Source of the DNA: Bacteroidota bacterium
Lineage (GTDB): Bacteria > Bacteroidota > Bacteroidia > Bacteroidales > UBA4417
Length of the DNA: 7,806 bases
Reading direction: 5' to 3'
Assembly (NCBI GenBank): GCA_020048595.1
Contig: JAIFMH010000093.1
Span: 1-7,806, forward strand
A program made the position numbers and the translations under genes. Below, piece by piece: positions 1 to 6,552 of the stretch. Positions within the stretch are counted from its first letter, which is position 1, and every line of letters starts with the position of its first letter. The notes below the pieces were generated by a model. It was not told the DNA's origin. It did no database searches and saw only the letters and a program-made list of their open reading frames with translations.

Positions 1-390
1 CAATGCCTATATTAACAATATCGGAAATCGGTTTCCCTGAATAGCCTTTCCACGAACCTGAAATAATGCTTTCGGAAAACATTTTCATTTGTTCCAGCAC
101 GCCGTGTACATCAGGCATTACGTCTTTACCATCAACAAATATGGGATTATTGCCACGATTACGCAAAGCTGTATGAAGTACCGGCCTGTTTTCAGTTTTA
201 TTGATTCGTTCGCCGGTAAACTGGCTGGTAATGGCATCTTTCAGGCCGCATTCGCGTGCTAAAAGCATGAGAAGTTTAAAGGTATGATCATCGACAATAT
301 TTTTCGAAAAATCGACCAGTATATCTTCAAATTTTATGGAATATTTAGCGAAACGCTCAGGATGGTGGTGGGATTTACGGTTGGGAACAT
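1..390 (-). CDS. pgi: Glucose-6-phosphate isomerase, 5' part only, frame broken near the start
   Basis: This cytoplasmic enzyme interconverts glucose-6-phosphate and fructose-6-phosphate. Reading leftwards from about position 358, one frame gives the conserved N-terminal half of long-form Pgi: ERFAKYSIKFEDILVDFSKN, then ARECGLKDAI, FTGERINKTENRPVLHTALR, NPIFVDGKDVMPDVHGVLEQ and SGSWKGYSGKPISDIVNIGI, where the window ends. That frame has no ATG, GTG or TTG before an internal Met (MLLARECGL) inside the conserved region. The expected start is ATG at 388-390. It encodes MFPTVNPTT, like the M..INPTQT start of E. coli Pgi, but in another frame that hits a stop after 18 codons. About 26-27 residues normally lie between these blocks, so a non-triplet deletion around 361-372 is the simplest reading. 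This could be a pseudogene, a recent mutation or an assembly error. Family identity is very secure; integrity is doubtful. Confidence 0.88.
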
Positions 391-437
391 AATTTTGTAG
401 TATTAAATACTTTGTTTCTGATGAATGACAACAGACG

Positions 438-445
438 CAAAGGTA
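438..445 (-). promoter_or_regulatory. Bacteroidota-type -7 promoter box upstream of pgi
   Basis: On the minus strand this reads TACCTTTG, a perfect match to the TAnnTTTG -7 consensus of the Bacteroidota housekeeping sigma factor. It implies transcription starting near position 431 and a leader of about 40 bases before the ATG at 388-390. I see no clear TTTG -33 element at the usual spacing. Its position supports 390 as the original pgi start despite the broken frame downstream. Confidence 0.6.
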
Positions 446-611
446 CTAAACTTCGAGAAAGAGATTAGTAATAATAGTAAAAGGGCTTTGATTAGACCTT
501 ATTCATTAAACAATTATCCATTTAATGGGAAACCGTCAAGGGGCTGACTTCAGTTTCTTATTTTTAAAGAACAGGCTTAATATTGTTTTTCAGGCATTCA
601 TATGAAAGATG

Positions 612-1139
612 TTATTGTTTCTTATAGGTTTTGTAGTTTATTAATCCATCTAATTTCACATCTTCCAGACTGAGCAACTGGTTGGGATCCCAGCCTACGC
701 TTATCCCAAAATCAGTTGGATTTTCAGTGGCATTTTTTGCTGCCTGATCGCAATATGCTGTCCATAAATAGGAACCGTCGCTGATTTGCTTTGAATATAC
801 GGAAACCGATCCCGGGTCAAAAAATCCGCCACCTCCGAAAAATATTATCAAAATAGGTGGTTTCACGTTGGTTTTGGCAAGTTCTTTATTCTTAAACCAG
901 AATTCCAGTTGCATTTGTGCATGACAATTTTTATCAGCAACAAGGATGGCCCCGTTTTGATTAGCCACACTTATTTGCCAAAAGGCGCTTCCATCAACAA
1001 GCAACTCTCCGCTTTTTGAAATAACATTTCTGTTTTGTGTACATTCGTCGTCTGGATCCTCCGGCCGGCAAGAGATGTTGTTTAAAAATGCCAATACGGA
1101 AAAGGTAATTAAAATTTTCAGATACATCCCGGTTTTCAT
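612..1139 (-). CDS. Small lipoprotein of unknown function (175 residues)
   Basis: I do not recognise this protein. Residues 1-23 form a signal peptide with a hydrophobic core (LKILITFSVLAFL), followed by NISC. Cys24 is the likely lipidated residue, although the -3 position (Asn) is unusual for a lipobox. Directly after it comes an acidic run, RPEDPDDE, resembling the negatively charged lipoprotein export signals that send Bacteroidota lipoproteins to the cell surface. The mature part is about 150 residues and looks beta-rich. It contains a glycine cluster in a hydrophobic patch (IIFFGGGGFFDPG, residues 98-110) and three further cysteines (33, 72, 130) that could form disulfides. The start at 1139 is supported by the promoter just upstream; an in-frame Met four codons later is an alternative. 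It appears monocistronic, lying 198 bases past the end of the dus gene. The signal peptide is confident, the surface location is inferred, and the function is unknown. Confidence 0.8.
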   Translation of the reverse strand: MKTGMYLKILITFSVLAFLNNISCRPEDPDDECTQNRNVISKSGELLVDGSAFWQISVANQNGAILVADKNCHAQMQLEFWFKNKELAKTNVKPPILIIFFGGGGFFDPGSVSVYSKQISDGSYLWTAYCDQAAKNATENPTDFGISVGWDPNQLLSLEDVKLDGLINYKTYKKQ

Positions 1140-1167
1140 GACAAACAGGTTTTTAAGGTTTGTCTCC

Positions 1168-1198
1168 CAAAGTTACAACAATACATAGGGAATTGCAA
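1168..1198 (-). promoter_or_regulatory. Bacteroidota-type promoter of the small lipoprotein gene
   Basis: On the minus strand a TTGC element (1195-1198) is followed, after 19 bases, by TAACTTTG (1168-1175), a perfect TAnnTTTG -7 box. Spacing and sequence both fit the Bacteroidota TTTG / TAnnTTTG promoter. Transcription would start near 1161, about 20 bases before the ATG at 1139. This argues that the gene has its own promoter rather than being read through from dus. Confidence 0.65.
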
Positions 1199-1337
1199 GA
1201 TATGAGGGTGTTGAACTGTCTTATTACTTTGATTTTAAGTAAAAATGCCAGCGTTCGTTGTTGAACCAATTCTTTTTGAGAATACACAAATTTAAATTTC
1301 TTCCAACGTATTTAATTTGAAACTATAATACTATCAT

Positions 1338-2333
1338 TTACTGAAGTTGCTTCTTCATTTCATCGAGAAGCTGAAGCGCTTCATCATACCCATGTGCCCG
1401 CATAAAAGCATCACGCCAGTGTGCAGCATTACTAAATCCATTCAGGTATATTTTAAAAAACCGTTTTAATACATTATAGTCTTTTTCACTTCCCCAGGTA
1501 CCGCGGTACAGAGTTATGTGCTTTCGCATTAATTCAATCCGGTGGGAAACTGTAATTTCAGCTGGTTCAGAATTGAACATCCATGGATTTTTAAAAACAC
1601 CGGTTCCAACCATTACTCCATCCACACCATACTGCTCAAGGCGATTGAGCGCATCAGCGTAACTGAAAACTTCGCCGTTCCCAAGGATCAGTGTTTCGCT
1701 GCCAAGCTGGTTTCGCAGATTAACAGCTTTTCCAATTTCATCCCAGAGCGCAGGTCCGTTCGACATCATTTTACGCGTACGGCCATGAATAGTAATAGCT
1801 TTAGGTGCCGTTTCGAGCAAATGGCTGATCCACTCTTCAGTAACAATCTTACTGAAGCCAATACGCGTTTTCACACTTACCGGCAAATGAGTGGATTCGG
1901 CTGTGGCATAAATGATCTCTTTGGCCAGTTCAGGGTAATTGATGAGGTTGGCGCAGCTTTTATTTTTCACAACCTTTTTCGCCGGGCAACCCATATTGAT
2001 GTCGATGCCGTCGAAAAGATTCATTTTGGAAATCATCTCAGCACTCATACGGAATTTTTCCGGATCACCACCCCAGATCTGGGCTACGAGCTTTGTATTC
2101 CGCGATTTCAGCAACTGCATTTCGCTGGCGTTTACCAGCAGACGTTCTATCACTTTCGGACGGCCTTTCTCGTGGCACAAGCCATCGGTGGAGGTAAATT
2201 CAGTAAATACAACATTGAGCGCATCCGGATCCGAAACAGAAAGCACAACCTCACGGAAAACGGTGTCGGTAACATCTTCCATGGGTGCCAGCGCAATAAT
2301 AGGCTTATGAATGGTTTGCCAGAAATTATCCAT
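1338..2333 (-). CDS. dus: tRNA-dihydrouridine synthase (Dus family)
   Basis: This FMN-dependent enzyme uses NADPH to reduce specific uridines in tRNA, usually in the D-loop, to dihydrouridine. The 331 residues show the whole catalytic TIM barrel in order: ALAPMEDVTD near the N-terminus (residues 14-23), QIWGGDP (85-91), DGIDINMGCPAKKV (108-121) with catalytic Cys116, VKTRIG (154-159), IHGRT (182-186), GNGE (218-221, where GNGD is commoner) and DGVMVGTG (238-245) for FMN phosphate binding. A short helical C-terminal domain follows. Length is normal for the family. I cannot assign a DusA, DusB or DusC subclass from sight, so the modified position is left open. Its ATG overlaps the end of trhO by eight bases (ATGGATAA), so the two are probably co-transcribed and translationally coupled, with dus second. 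No convincing terminator hairpin follows the stop. Confidence 0.95.
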   Translation of the reverse strand: MDNFWQTIHKPIIALAPMEDVTDTVFREVVLSVSDPDALNVVFTEFTSTDGLCHEKGRPKVIERLLVNASEMQLLKSRNTKLVAQIWGGDPEKFRMSAEMISKMNLFDGIDINMGCPAKKVVKNKSCANLINYPELAKEIIYATAESTHLPVSVKTRIGFSKIVTEEWISHLLETAPKAITIHGRTRKMMSNGPALWDEIGKAVNLRNQLGSETLILGNGEVFSYADALNRLEQYGVDGVMVGTGVFKNPWMFNSEPAEITVSHRIELMRKHITLYRGTWGSEKDYNVLKRFFKIYLNGFSNAAHWRDAFMRAHGYDEALQLLDEMKKQLQ

Positions 2334-3393
2334 GTGTGGCAGCTGCCTGTTCAGTTTTTGAATTGGTATTGAGCAAAGCGGTTGAAAGTTTGCTCTTGTA
2401 AATTTTACTGCCGGAATATTTGCGGTGATTGGTTACACGCAGTTCACGCCGGGCTTCCAAAGGTAGTTTAATAATTTCAGCGCATTCCTCTGAGCAACAT
2501 TTATTATACTTCTCAGCGCATTCGCTGCATTGGATAAAAAGCAAATGGCAATCATCGTTGGCACAATTCACATGCGTATCTGCTGGTTTTCCGCATTGGT
2601 GGCAATGTGAAATTATCTGTCCGTCGATGGTTTCGCCAAGGCGTTCGTCGAAAACGAAATTCTTTCCTATAAACTTAGATGTCAATCCCAGGTGTTTGAT
2701 CTGTTGCGCATATTCTATAATTCCGCCATAAAGCTGCGAAACATCAGTAAATCCATTGTGTAAAAGAAAAGAACTCGCTTTTTCGCACCTGATTCCGCCG
2801 GTACAGTACAGCAGGATTTTTTTATCCTTTTCCTGCTCAAAATCGCGGATCACCATCTGAATGGCATCTTTAAACGTATCCGCATCCGGGCAAACCGCAT
2901 TTTCGAAGCGACCGATTTCACTTTCGTAATGGTTGCGCATATCTATAACCACAGTTTCGGGCTCTCCGGCTAATTCATGAAACTCCAGCGCTGACAAGTG
3001 TTTGCCCACTTTGGAGAGGTCATAGGTATTGTGATCGAGTCCATCAGCAACAATTTTCGGACGTACCTTTATTGTAAGTTTATAGAAAGATTTTCCATCA
3101 TCAACAATCGCATATTTTATTGGCATTTCTGCCAGGCCGGGAACAGAACCAAGTTGAAGCAGAAACGCGTCAATATTTTTTTCAGGAATACTCATTTGAG
3201 CATTTATCCCTTCGCGGGCAACATATATCCGGCCAAAGCAATTCAGTTCCGACCATTTACGGAAAAGATCATCACGGAATTCTGACGGATTTTCAATGGT
3301 AACATACCTGTAAAATGAAAGGGTTTTGCGGTTAAACGATTCATTAGCAAGGCGCTGTTTAAGGATTTCTTTGTTTATTCTGTTCTCTAACAT
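2326..3393 (-). CDS. trhO: tRNA uridine(34) hydroxylase TrhO (YceA/UPF0176 rhodanese family)
   Basis: TrhO uses molecular oxygen to hydroxylate U34 in the tRNA anticodon to 5-hydroxyuridine, the precursor of cmo5U-type wobble modifications (known for the E. coli and Bacillus homologues). The 355 residues match the family length. The N-terminal acylphosphatase-like domain carries SFYRYVTI (26-33) and GRIYVAREGINAQMS (54-68). The rhodanese domain (about 125-235) includes VIDMRNHYESEIGRF and the active loop YCTGGIRCEKAS with Cys197 and Cys203. The C-terminal region (264-304) is rich in cysteines in CxxC and related pairs (C264/C267, C277, C282, C289/C292, C299/C300, C304), suggesting zinc binding. 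The final 35 or so residues are basic and low in conservation. It is the first gene of a two-gene tRNA modification operon with dus, which overlaps its end by eight bases. I found no clear TAnnTTTG box upstream. Confidence 0.95.
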   Translation of the reverse strand: MLENRINKEILKQRLANESFNRKTLSFYRYVTIENPSEFRDDLFRKWSELNCFGRIYVAREGINAQMSIPEKNIDAFLLQLGSVPGLAEMPIKYAIVDDGKSFYKLTIKVRPKIVADGLDHNTYDLSKVGKHLSALEFHELAGEPETVVIDMRNHYESEIGRFENAVCPDADTFKDAIQMVIRDFEQEKDKKILLYCTGGIRCEKASSFLLHNGFTDVSQLYGGIIEYAQQIKHLGLTSKFIGKNFVFDERLGETIDGQIISHCHQCGKPADTHVNCANDDCHLLFIQCSECAEKYNKCCSEECAEIIKLPLEARRELRVTNHRKYSGSKIYKSKLSTALLNTNSKTEQAAATHG

Positions 3394-3557
3394 ACAATGT
3401 TTAAAAGGAGTATTTCAGCAAGTCATTACGTGTGGTACTTGTTTGTCCTGCAATTAAGTAAGAAAGAATAACAACATATTTACTCATTTTGTTTTCGTTA
3501 GGTTCACTTATGATAATTATTCTTCTAAATTTACAGCTGAATTACAGGTATCATTTA

Positions 3558-3565
3558 TACGTTTG
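3558..3565 (+). promoter_or_regulatory. Bacteroidota-type -7 box for the envelope operon
   Basis: TACGTTTG matches the TAnnTTTG -7 consensus exactly and lies 48 bases before the ATG of the barrel gene. That predicts a leader of roughly 40 bases which contains the palindrome at 3581-3594. No TTTG -33 element is visible at the usual 19-21 base spacing, so the promoter may be weak or activator-dependent (inference). Confidence 0.5.
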
Positions 3566-3580
3566 AATTTTAATCCGGCA

Positions 3581-3594
3581 ATCAAAATTTTGAT
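3581..3594. repeat. Perfect 14-base palindrome in the leader of the envelope operon
   Basis: The sequence ATCAAAATTTTGAT is a perfect inverted repeat lying between the predicted -7 box and the start codon of the barrel gene. A second ATCA half-site at 3603-3606 pairs with TGAT at 3591-3594 across eight bases. It could be an operator for a dimeric regulator or, less likely given its A/T content and lack of loop, an RNA hairpin. AT-rich DNA produces such palindromes by chance, so function is not established. Confidence 0.35.
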
Positions 3595-3613
3595 CATTAT
3601 ATATCAATAAACT

Positions 3614-4831
3614 ATGAGAATACTATTTTTATTTTTGATTTTAACCATAATAAGCACCGGTATTTTTGCGCAGGAACTGGGCTATATCCAAAATGACAGT
3701 GCATACATTTCCTGCGATATTTATCCGCAAAGCGAAGTTAAATCTGGTAAATCATGCCTGGCCCGATTTAAAAATTCAGCACAGATTATTACGTATACAC
3801 CAGATCAGATACATGCATATGGTTATGGCTTTACCGACTACTATTCGTTTAAAGTAGTATCAGGAAATGATTCAATGAAGAGATTTTTGGAAGCCATTGT
3901 CCAGGGAGATTCGCCGGTTTATTATTTCACTGACGAATCGGGAGATCATTTTTATATATTAAACGATAAAAAGGAGCTTGTTGAACTGATAAAGTCAAAT
4001 GAGGAATATAAAAATCAGTTAGCAGCATATTACGATGCTCCGGCAGAAATTATACCACGTATTCATTACGGATTAAATACGAGTGGTGTGATTCAAACCG
4101 TAAAACTTATGAAAGAAGCCAGCATGGAAGTTGTTGGTGATGAATTTGTAAGTGGGAATCCGAAACAAAAATCGTTAACAATGAAGCAGAAAAAAAGGAT
4201 GCGGATGATAAGGCCGAAAGCGAGTTTTACTTTCCAAACCGGAGTTACATCGCAACGACTTCCACTTGATCTGCATACAGGACTTCCAACAAGTTGGGAT
4301 GAGTTTAAAGTAAGCAGCCTTACATTTAGCCTGGCTGCTGATATCCCCATTATGAAACACTGGCCGGTTACTTACCACCAGGAAATTTGCTTCAATAAGT
4401 TTGTAAGTGAATACATGCATGGATCCAATCCGCCCGATTATCAGCTTATTCAGGATTTTTCAGTCATCAGCCTGCCTGCAATGGTCCGATACTCTTTTGG
4501 CAGAAAAAGGCTCAATGTATTTATAAATGGCGGCGTACAGGTGGATATTGCATTGAATAAAAACAATGTCGGCTGGTTAATACTTACTGGAAATAACAGT
4601 ACCGGATATGATGCCGCTACAATAGCATACCTGGATTACAGTACATTTCAGACGGGCTTAACCGGAGGATTTGGAGTCAGTTATAAAATAAGTAATAACC
4701 TGGCTATCAATTCGGAATTCAGATATAGCGCAATATTCAATGTGCTACCCGACAAATCAGGAACTGAAAGCCAATCAGCTTTTAAGGTCGGAATTACATA
4801 TAGTATTTTTGAAAGAGAGAAAAAACAATGA
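3614..4831 (+). CDS. Outer-membrane beta-barrel protein with N-terminal periplasmic domain
   Basis: A classic signal peptide (residues 1-20, hydrophobic core LFLFLILTIISTGI, cleaved after IFAQ) directs this 405-residue protein out of the cytoplasm. Residues 22-165 resemble the N-terminal domain of a common Bacteroidota barrel family, recognised from memory of the pattern: GYIQNDSAYISCDI, then YTPDQIHAYGY, then FLEAIVQGDSPVYYFTD, then a YILND..ELVELI segment. A strongly basic linker follows (184-202, ten Lys/Arg in 19 residues). Residues 203-400 show alternating amphipathic strands (ASFTFQTGVT, LTFSLAADIP, FINGGVQVDIAL, GLTGGFGVSYKI, NLAINSEFRYSAIF) and end in KVGITYSIF, as expected for an 8- to 10-strand barrel. 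The stop overlaps the next gene by ATGA, so it is coupled to the lipoprotein genes downstream and may form or anchor an envelope complex with them. The ligand or cargo is unknown. Confidence 0.85.
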   Translation: MRILFLFLILTIISTGIFAQELGYIQNDSAYISCDIYPQSEVKSGKSCLARFKNSAQIITYTPDQIHAYGYGFTDYYSFKVVSGNDSMKRFLEAIVQGDSPVYYFTDESGDHFYILNDKKELVELIKSNEEYKNQLAAYYDAPAEIIPRIHYGLNTSGVIQTVKLMKEASMEVVGDEFVSGNPKQKSLTMKQKKRMRMIRPKASFTFQTGVTSQRLPLDLHTGLPTSWDEFKVSSLTFSLAADIPIMKHWPVTYHQEICFNKFVSEYMHGSNPPDYQLIQDFSVISLPAMVRYSFGRKRLNVFINGGVQVDIALNKNNVGWLILTGNNSTGYDAATIAYLDYSTFQTGLTGGFGVSYKISNNLAINSEFRYSAIFNVLPDKSGTESQSAFKVGITYSIFEREKKQ

Positions 4832-6549
4832 AAAATATTGGCAATTTCTTAGGAATACTTTTGGTAATATCAATATTGGGTTGCAGGAAATCGCCGGAAC
4901 TGGCGGTAGGGTATATCCCATATTTCAATGGTGATGTTAAAACAAATATTACAATTACCCAATTAACCTTAAAAGCATCATTTACCAGGCTAAATGCGGA
5001 CAAAATAGCAGAATGCGGATTTGAACTGTGTGAAAAAGAAGGGGTGAAACCTGTAGTTTATCCTATTGCCAAACCAGGTTCATCTGAGATGGACTTAACC
5101 ATAGATACAGCCTTTCAGGAATCAGCCAATTTTAAAGCAAGGGCCTGGATCATTGTGGGGAAGAAGAAATTTTACAGCGCTTATACCTATTTTGCCGGGC
5201 TTGGTTTTCCCGCGCCTGAGTTAACTTCGGTAAGCAGGGAATACGTGATAAAAGATGAACTTTTTTATATAAATGGCAGATACTTCAGTAATGATTATTC
5301 AACCAGCATGATTGTAAAGGTTGATAATGTACGCGCTAATATTGTATCGGCTACATTCAATAAACTAGGAGTAGAAATGCCCGGAATAAAGAAGAAAGGT
5401 AAAGTCATGATTTCGGTAAATGTACTCGGTAAGGACGCAACCGGGATGTTAGAAATTGAAAACTACTGGCCTGAAATTTATTCAGTAACACCCGAAGCCA
5501 TTTCTCCGAATGATGAAATTTCAATCAAAGGAAAATTCCGTAGTAGTTACAGCAAAAATATATTTCCGGTACAGTATGATTTTAGTAAGTATGACATTGT
5601 GAAATATACCGACGACGAAATCATCATACGGCCGGGAGCTTATATGAATTGTGACTCTGCTTACAGCATTTATTTCACCCTAAGTAGCACCTATTCTTAC
5701 GATTACATTAATTCGGGATATAAAGTGACGCGTAAAGGGAATTGGCGTGGATTAAAAAAGGCACCCTTTAAGCTGGACGCTGATTACGCTTATTATGGCC
5801 TTTCCTGTAATGGGAAAGGGTATGTAATTCAATTCAATATGCTGAATTTGCCTACTGTTTTCTGGAGATACGACCCTCAGTCTGATTCGTGGACAAAGCT
5901 GCCGCAGTTTCCAGGAATTTATCGTATTAATCCGGTTTTTACTGAATGTAATGGGCTGATATATTGTGGATTGGGATTTGATTATTATTCGTTTAAAAGA
6001 GCAGATTTCTATAAATTTGATCCTGCTGCCAATACCTGGTCAGCATGTGCTGGATTTAATTTCAATTATATAGATGGCTTTTCAGTATTCAGCAGAACTA
6101 TTCAGAATTTAATTTATGTTTTTTCGGATCAGCAGAAACAGAAGGCTATTTATAATCCGGCTACAAACAAATGGGAAGTTTCAGCATGCGATGTTCCTTA
6201 TTCGTCATCTGCTAAGAAAACGTTTGAAAATAATGGAAATTACTATCATCAGACCGACTGGCAATTTTATCAGTTCGATCCGTCAGGCAATAGTTTTACT
6301 CTACAATACTCCAACTACGATATTAGCTATTTTGCCTCAGCTTTTACAGCCGGCGACAGGATTTTTATGTATGGAAGTTGTAGAATGTGGGAAGTAGATT
6401 TGACGAATAAACGGGCTGATCTGCATAATGAATTATCGAACTATTATAGCAAGGACGCTTATGGATCAATTAAATTGTTTGATATAAATGATGAATCTTA
6501 TTTTTTAACGCAACCCAGCATTTTCAGCAAATTTAATCTGGCGAAATAA
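4828..6549 (+). CDS. IPT/TIG and Kelch-like beta-propeller lipoprotein (copy 1)
   Basis: A 573-residue lipoprotein: signal peptide 1-18 and lipobox ILGC with Cys19 lipidated, followed by RKSPEL. Domains read in order are a fibronectin-like module (about 40-125, with AECGFELCEK and ARAWIIVGKKKFYS), two IPT/TIG-like immunoglobulin folds (about 129-212 and 213-300, the second starting WPEIYSVTPEAISPNDEISI), and a C-terminal Kelch-like propeller (about 305-573). Kelch blades are marked by FWRYDPQSDSW, FYKFDPAANTW, AIYNPATNKW and FYQFDPSGNSF. Two weaker ones (MWEVDLTNKR and the C-terminal FSKFNLAK) bring the count to about six, with the last lacking its Trp strand, as if the ring closes through the termini. 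It probably sits on the outer membrane and binds protein or glycan; no catalytic motif is visible. The ATGA overlap with the barrel gene and the three-base gap to its paralogue indicate one operon. Confidence 0.85.
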   Translation: MKNIGNFLGILLVISILGCRKSPELAVGYIPYFNGDVKTNITITQLTLKASFTRLNADKIAECGFELCEKEGVKPVVYPIAKPGSSEMDLTIDTAFQESANFKARAWIIVGKKKFYSAYTYFAGLGFPAPELTSVSREYVIKDELFYINGRYFSNDYSTSMIVKVDNVRANIVSATFNKLGVEMPGIKKKGKVMISVNVLGKDATGMLEIENYWPEIYSVTPEAISPNDEISIKGKFRSSYSKNIFPVQYDFSKYDIVKYTDDEIIIRPGAYMNCDSAYSIYFTLSSTYSYDYINSGYKVTRKGNWRGLKKAPFKLDADYAYYGLSCNGKGYVIQFNMLNLPTVFWRYDPQSDSWTKLPQFPGIYRINPVFTECNGLIYCGLGFDYYSFKRADFYKFDPAANTWSACAGFNFNYIDGFSVFSRTIQNLIYVFSDQQKQKAIYNPATNKWEVSACDVPYSSSAKKTFENNGNYYHQTDWQFYQFDPSGNSFTLQYSNYDISYFASAFTAGDRIFMYGSCRMWEVDLTNKRADLHNELSNYYSKDAYGSIKLFDINDESYFLTQPSIFSKFNLAK

Positions 6550-6552
6550 TCC

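Noticed and set aside
421..468. A 15-codon plus-strand open frame beginning ATGAATGAC
   Set aside because: It overlaps the pgi promoter and leader on the other strand and has no support beyond a start and a stop.
546..580. Possible terminator hairpin after the small lipoprotein gene
   Set aside because: Only a short TTCTT/AAGAA stem with an AT-rich loop and no following T-run; too weak to call.
1268..1299. Short inverted repeats (ATTCT/AGAAT and the palindrome AAATTTAAATTT) downstream of dus
   Set aside because: Stems of five bases or pure A/T palindromes are expected by chance in DNA this AT-rich, and no T-tract follows.
1939..2310. A 123-codon plus-strand open frame inside dus
   Set aside because: Another antisense shadow of dus with no recognisable domain.
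1542..2372. A 276-codon open frame on the plus strand opposite dus
   Set aside because: It lies antisense to a clearly conserved Dus protein, shows no signal peptide or known motif, and its composition (many His, Phe, Arg, Asn) looks like a translated reverse strand.
3394..3540. Promoter for the trhO-dus operon
   Set aside because: The best candidate, TAAATTTA, misses the final G of the TAnnTTTG consensus and has no -33 element, so I did not annotate it.
4093..4420. Two minus-strand open frames of 81-85 codons within the barrel gene
   Set aside because: Antisense to a protein with clear signal peptide and barrel strands; no promoter box or domain of their own.
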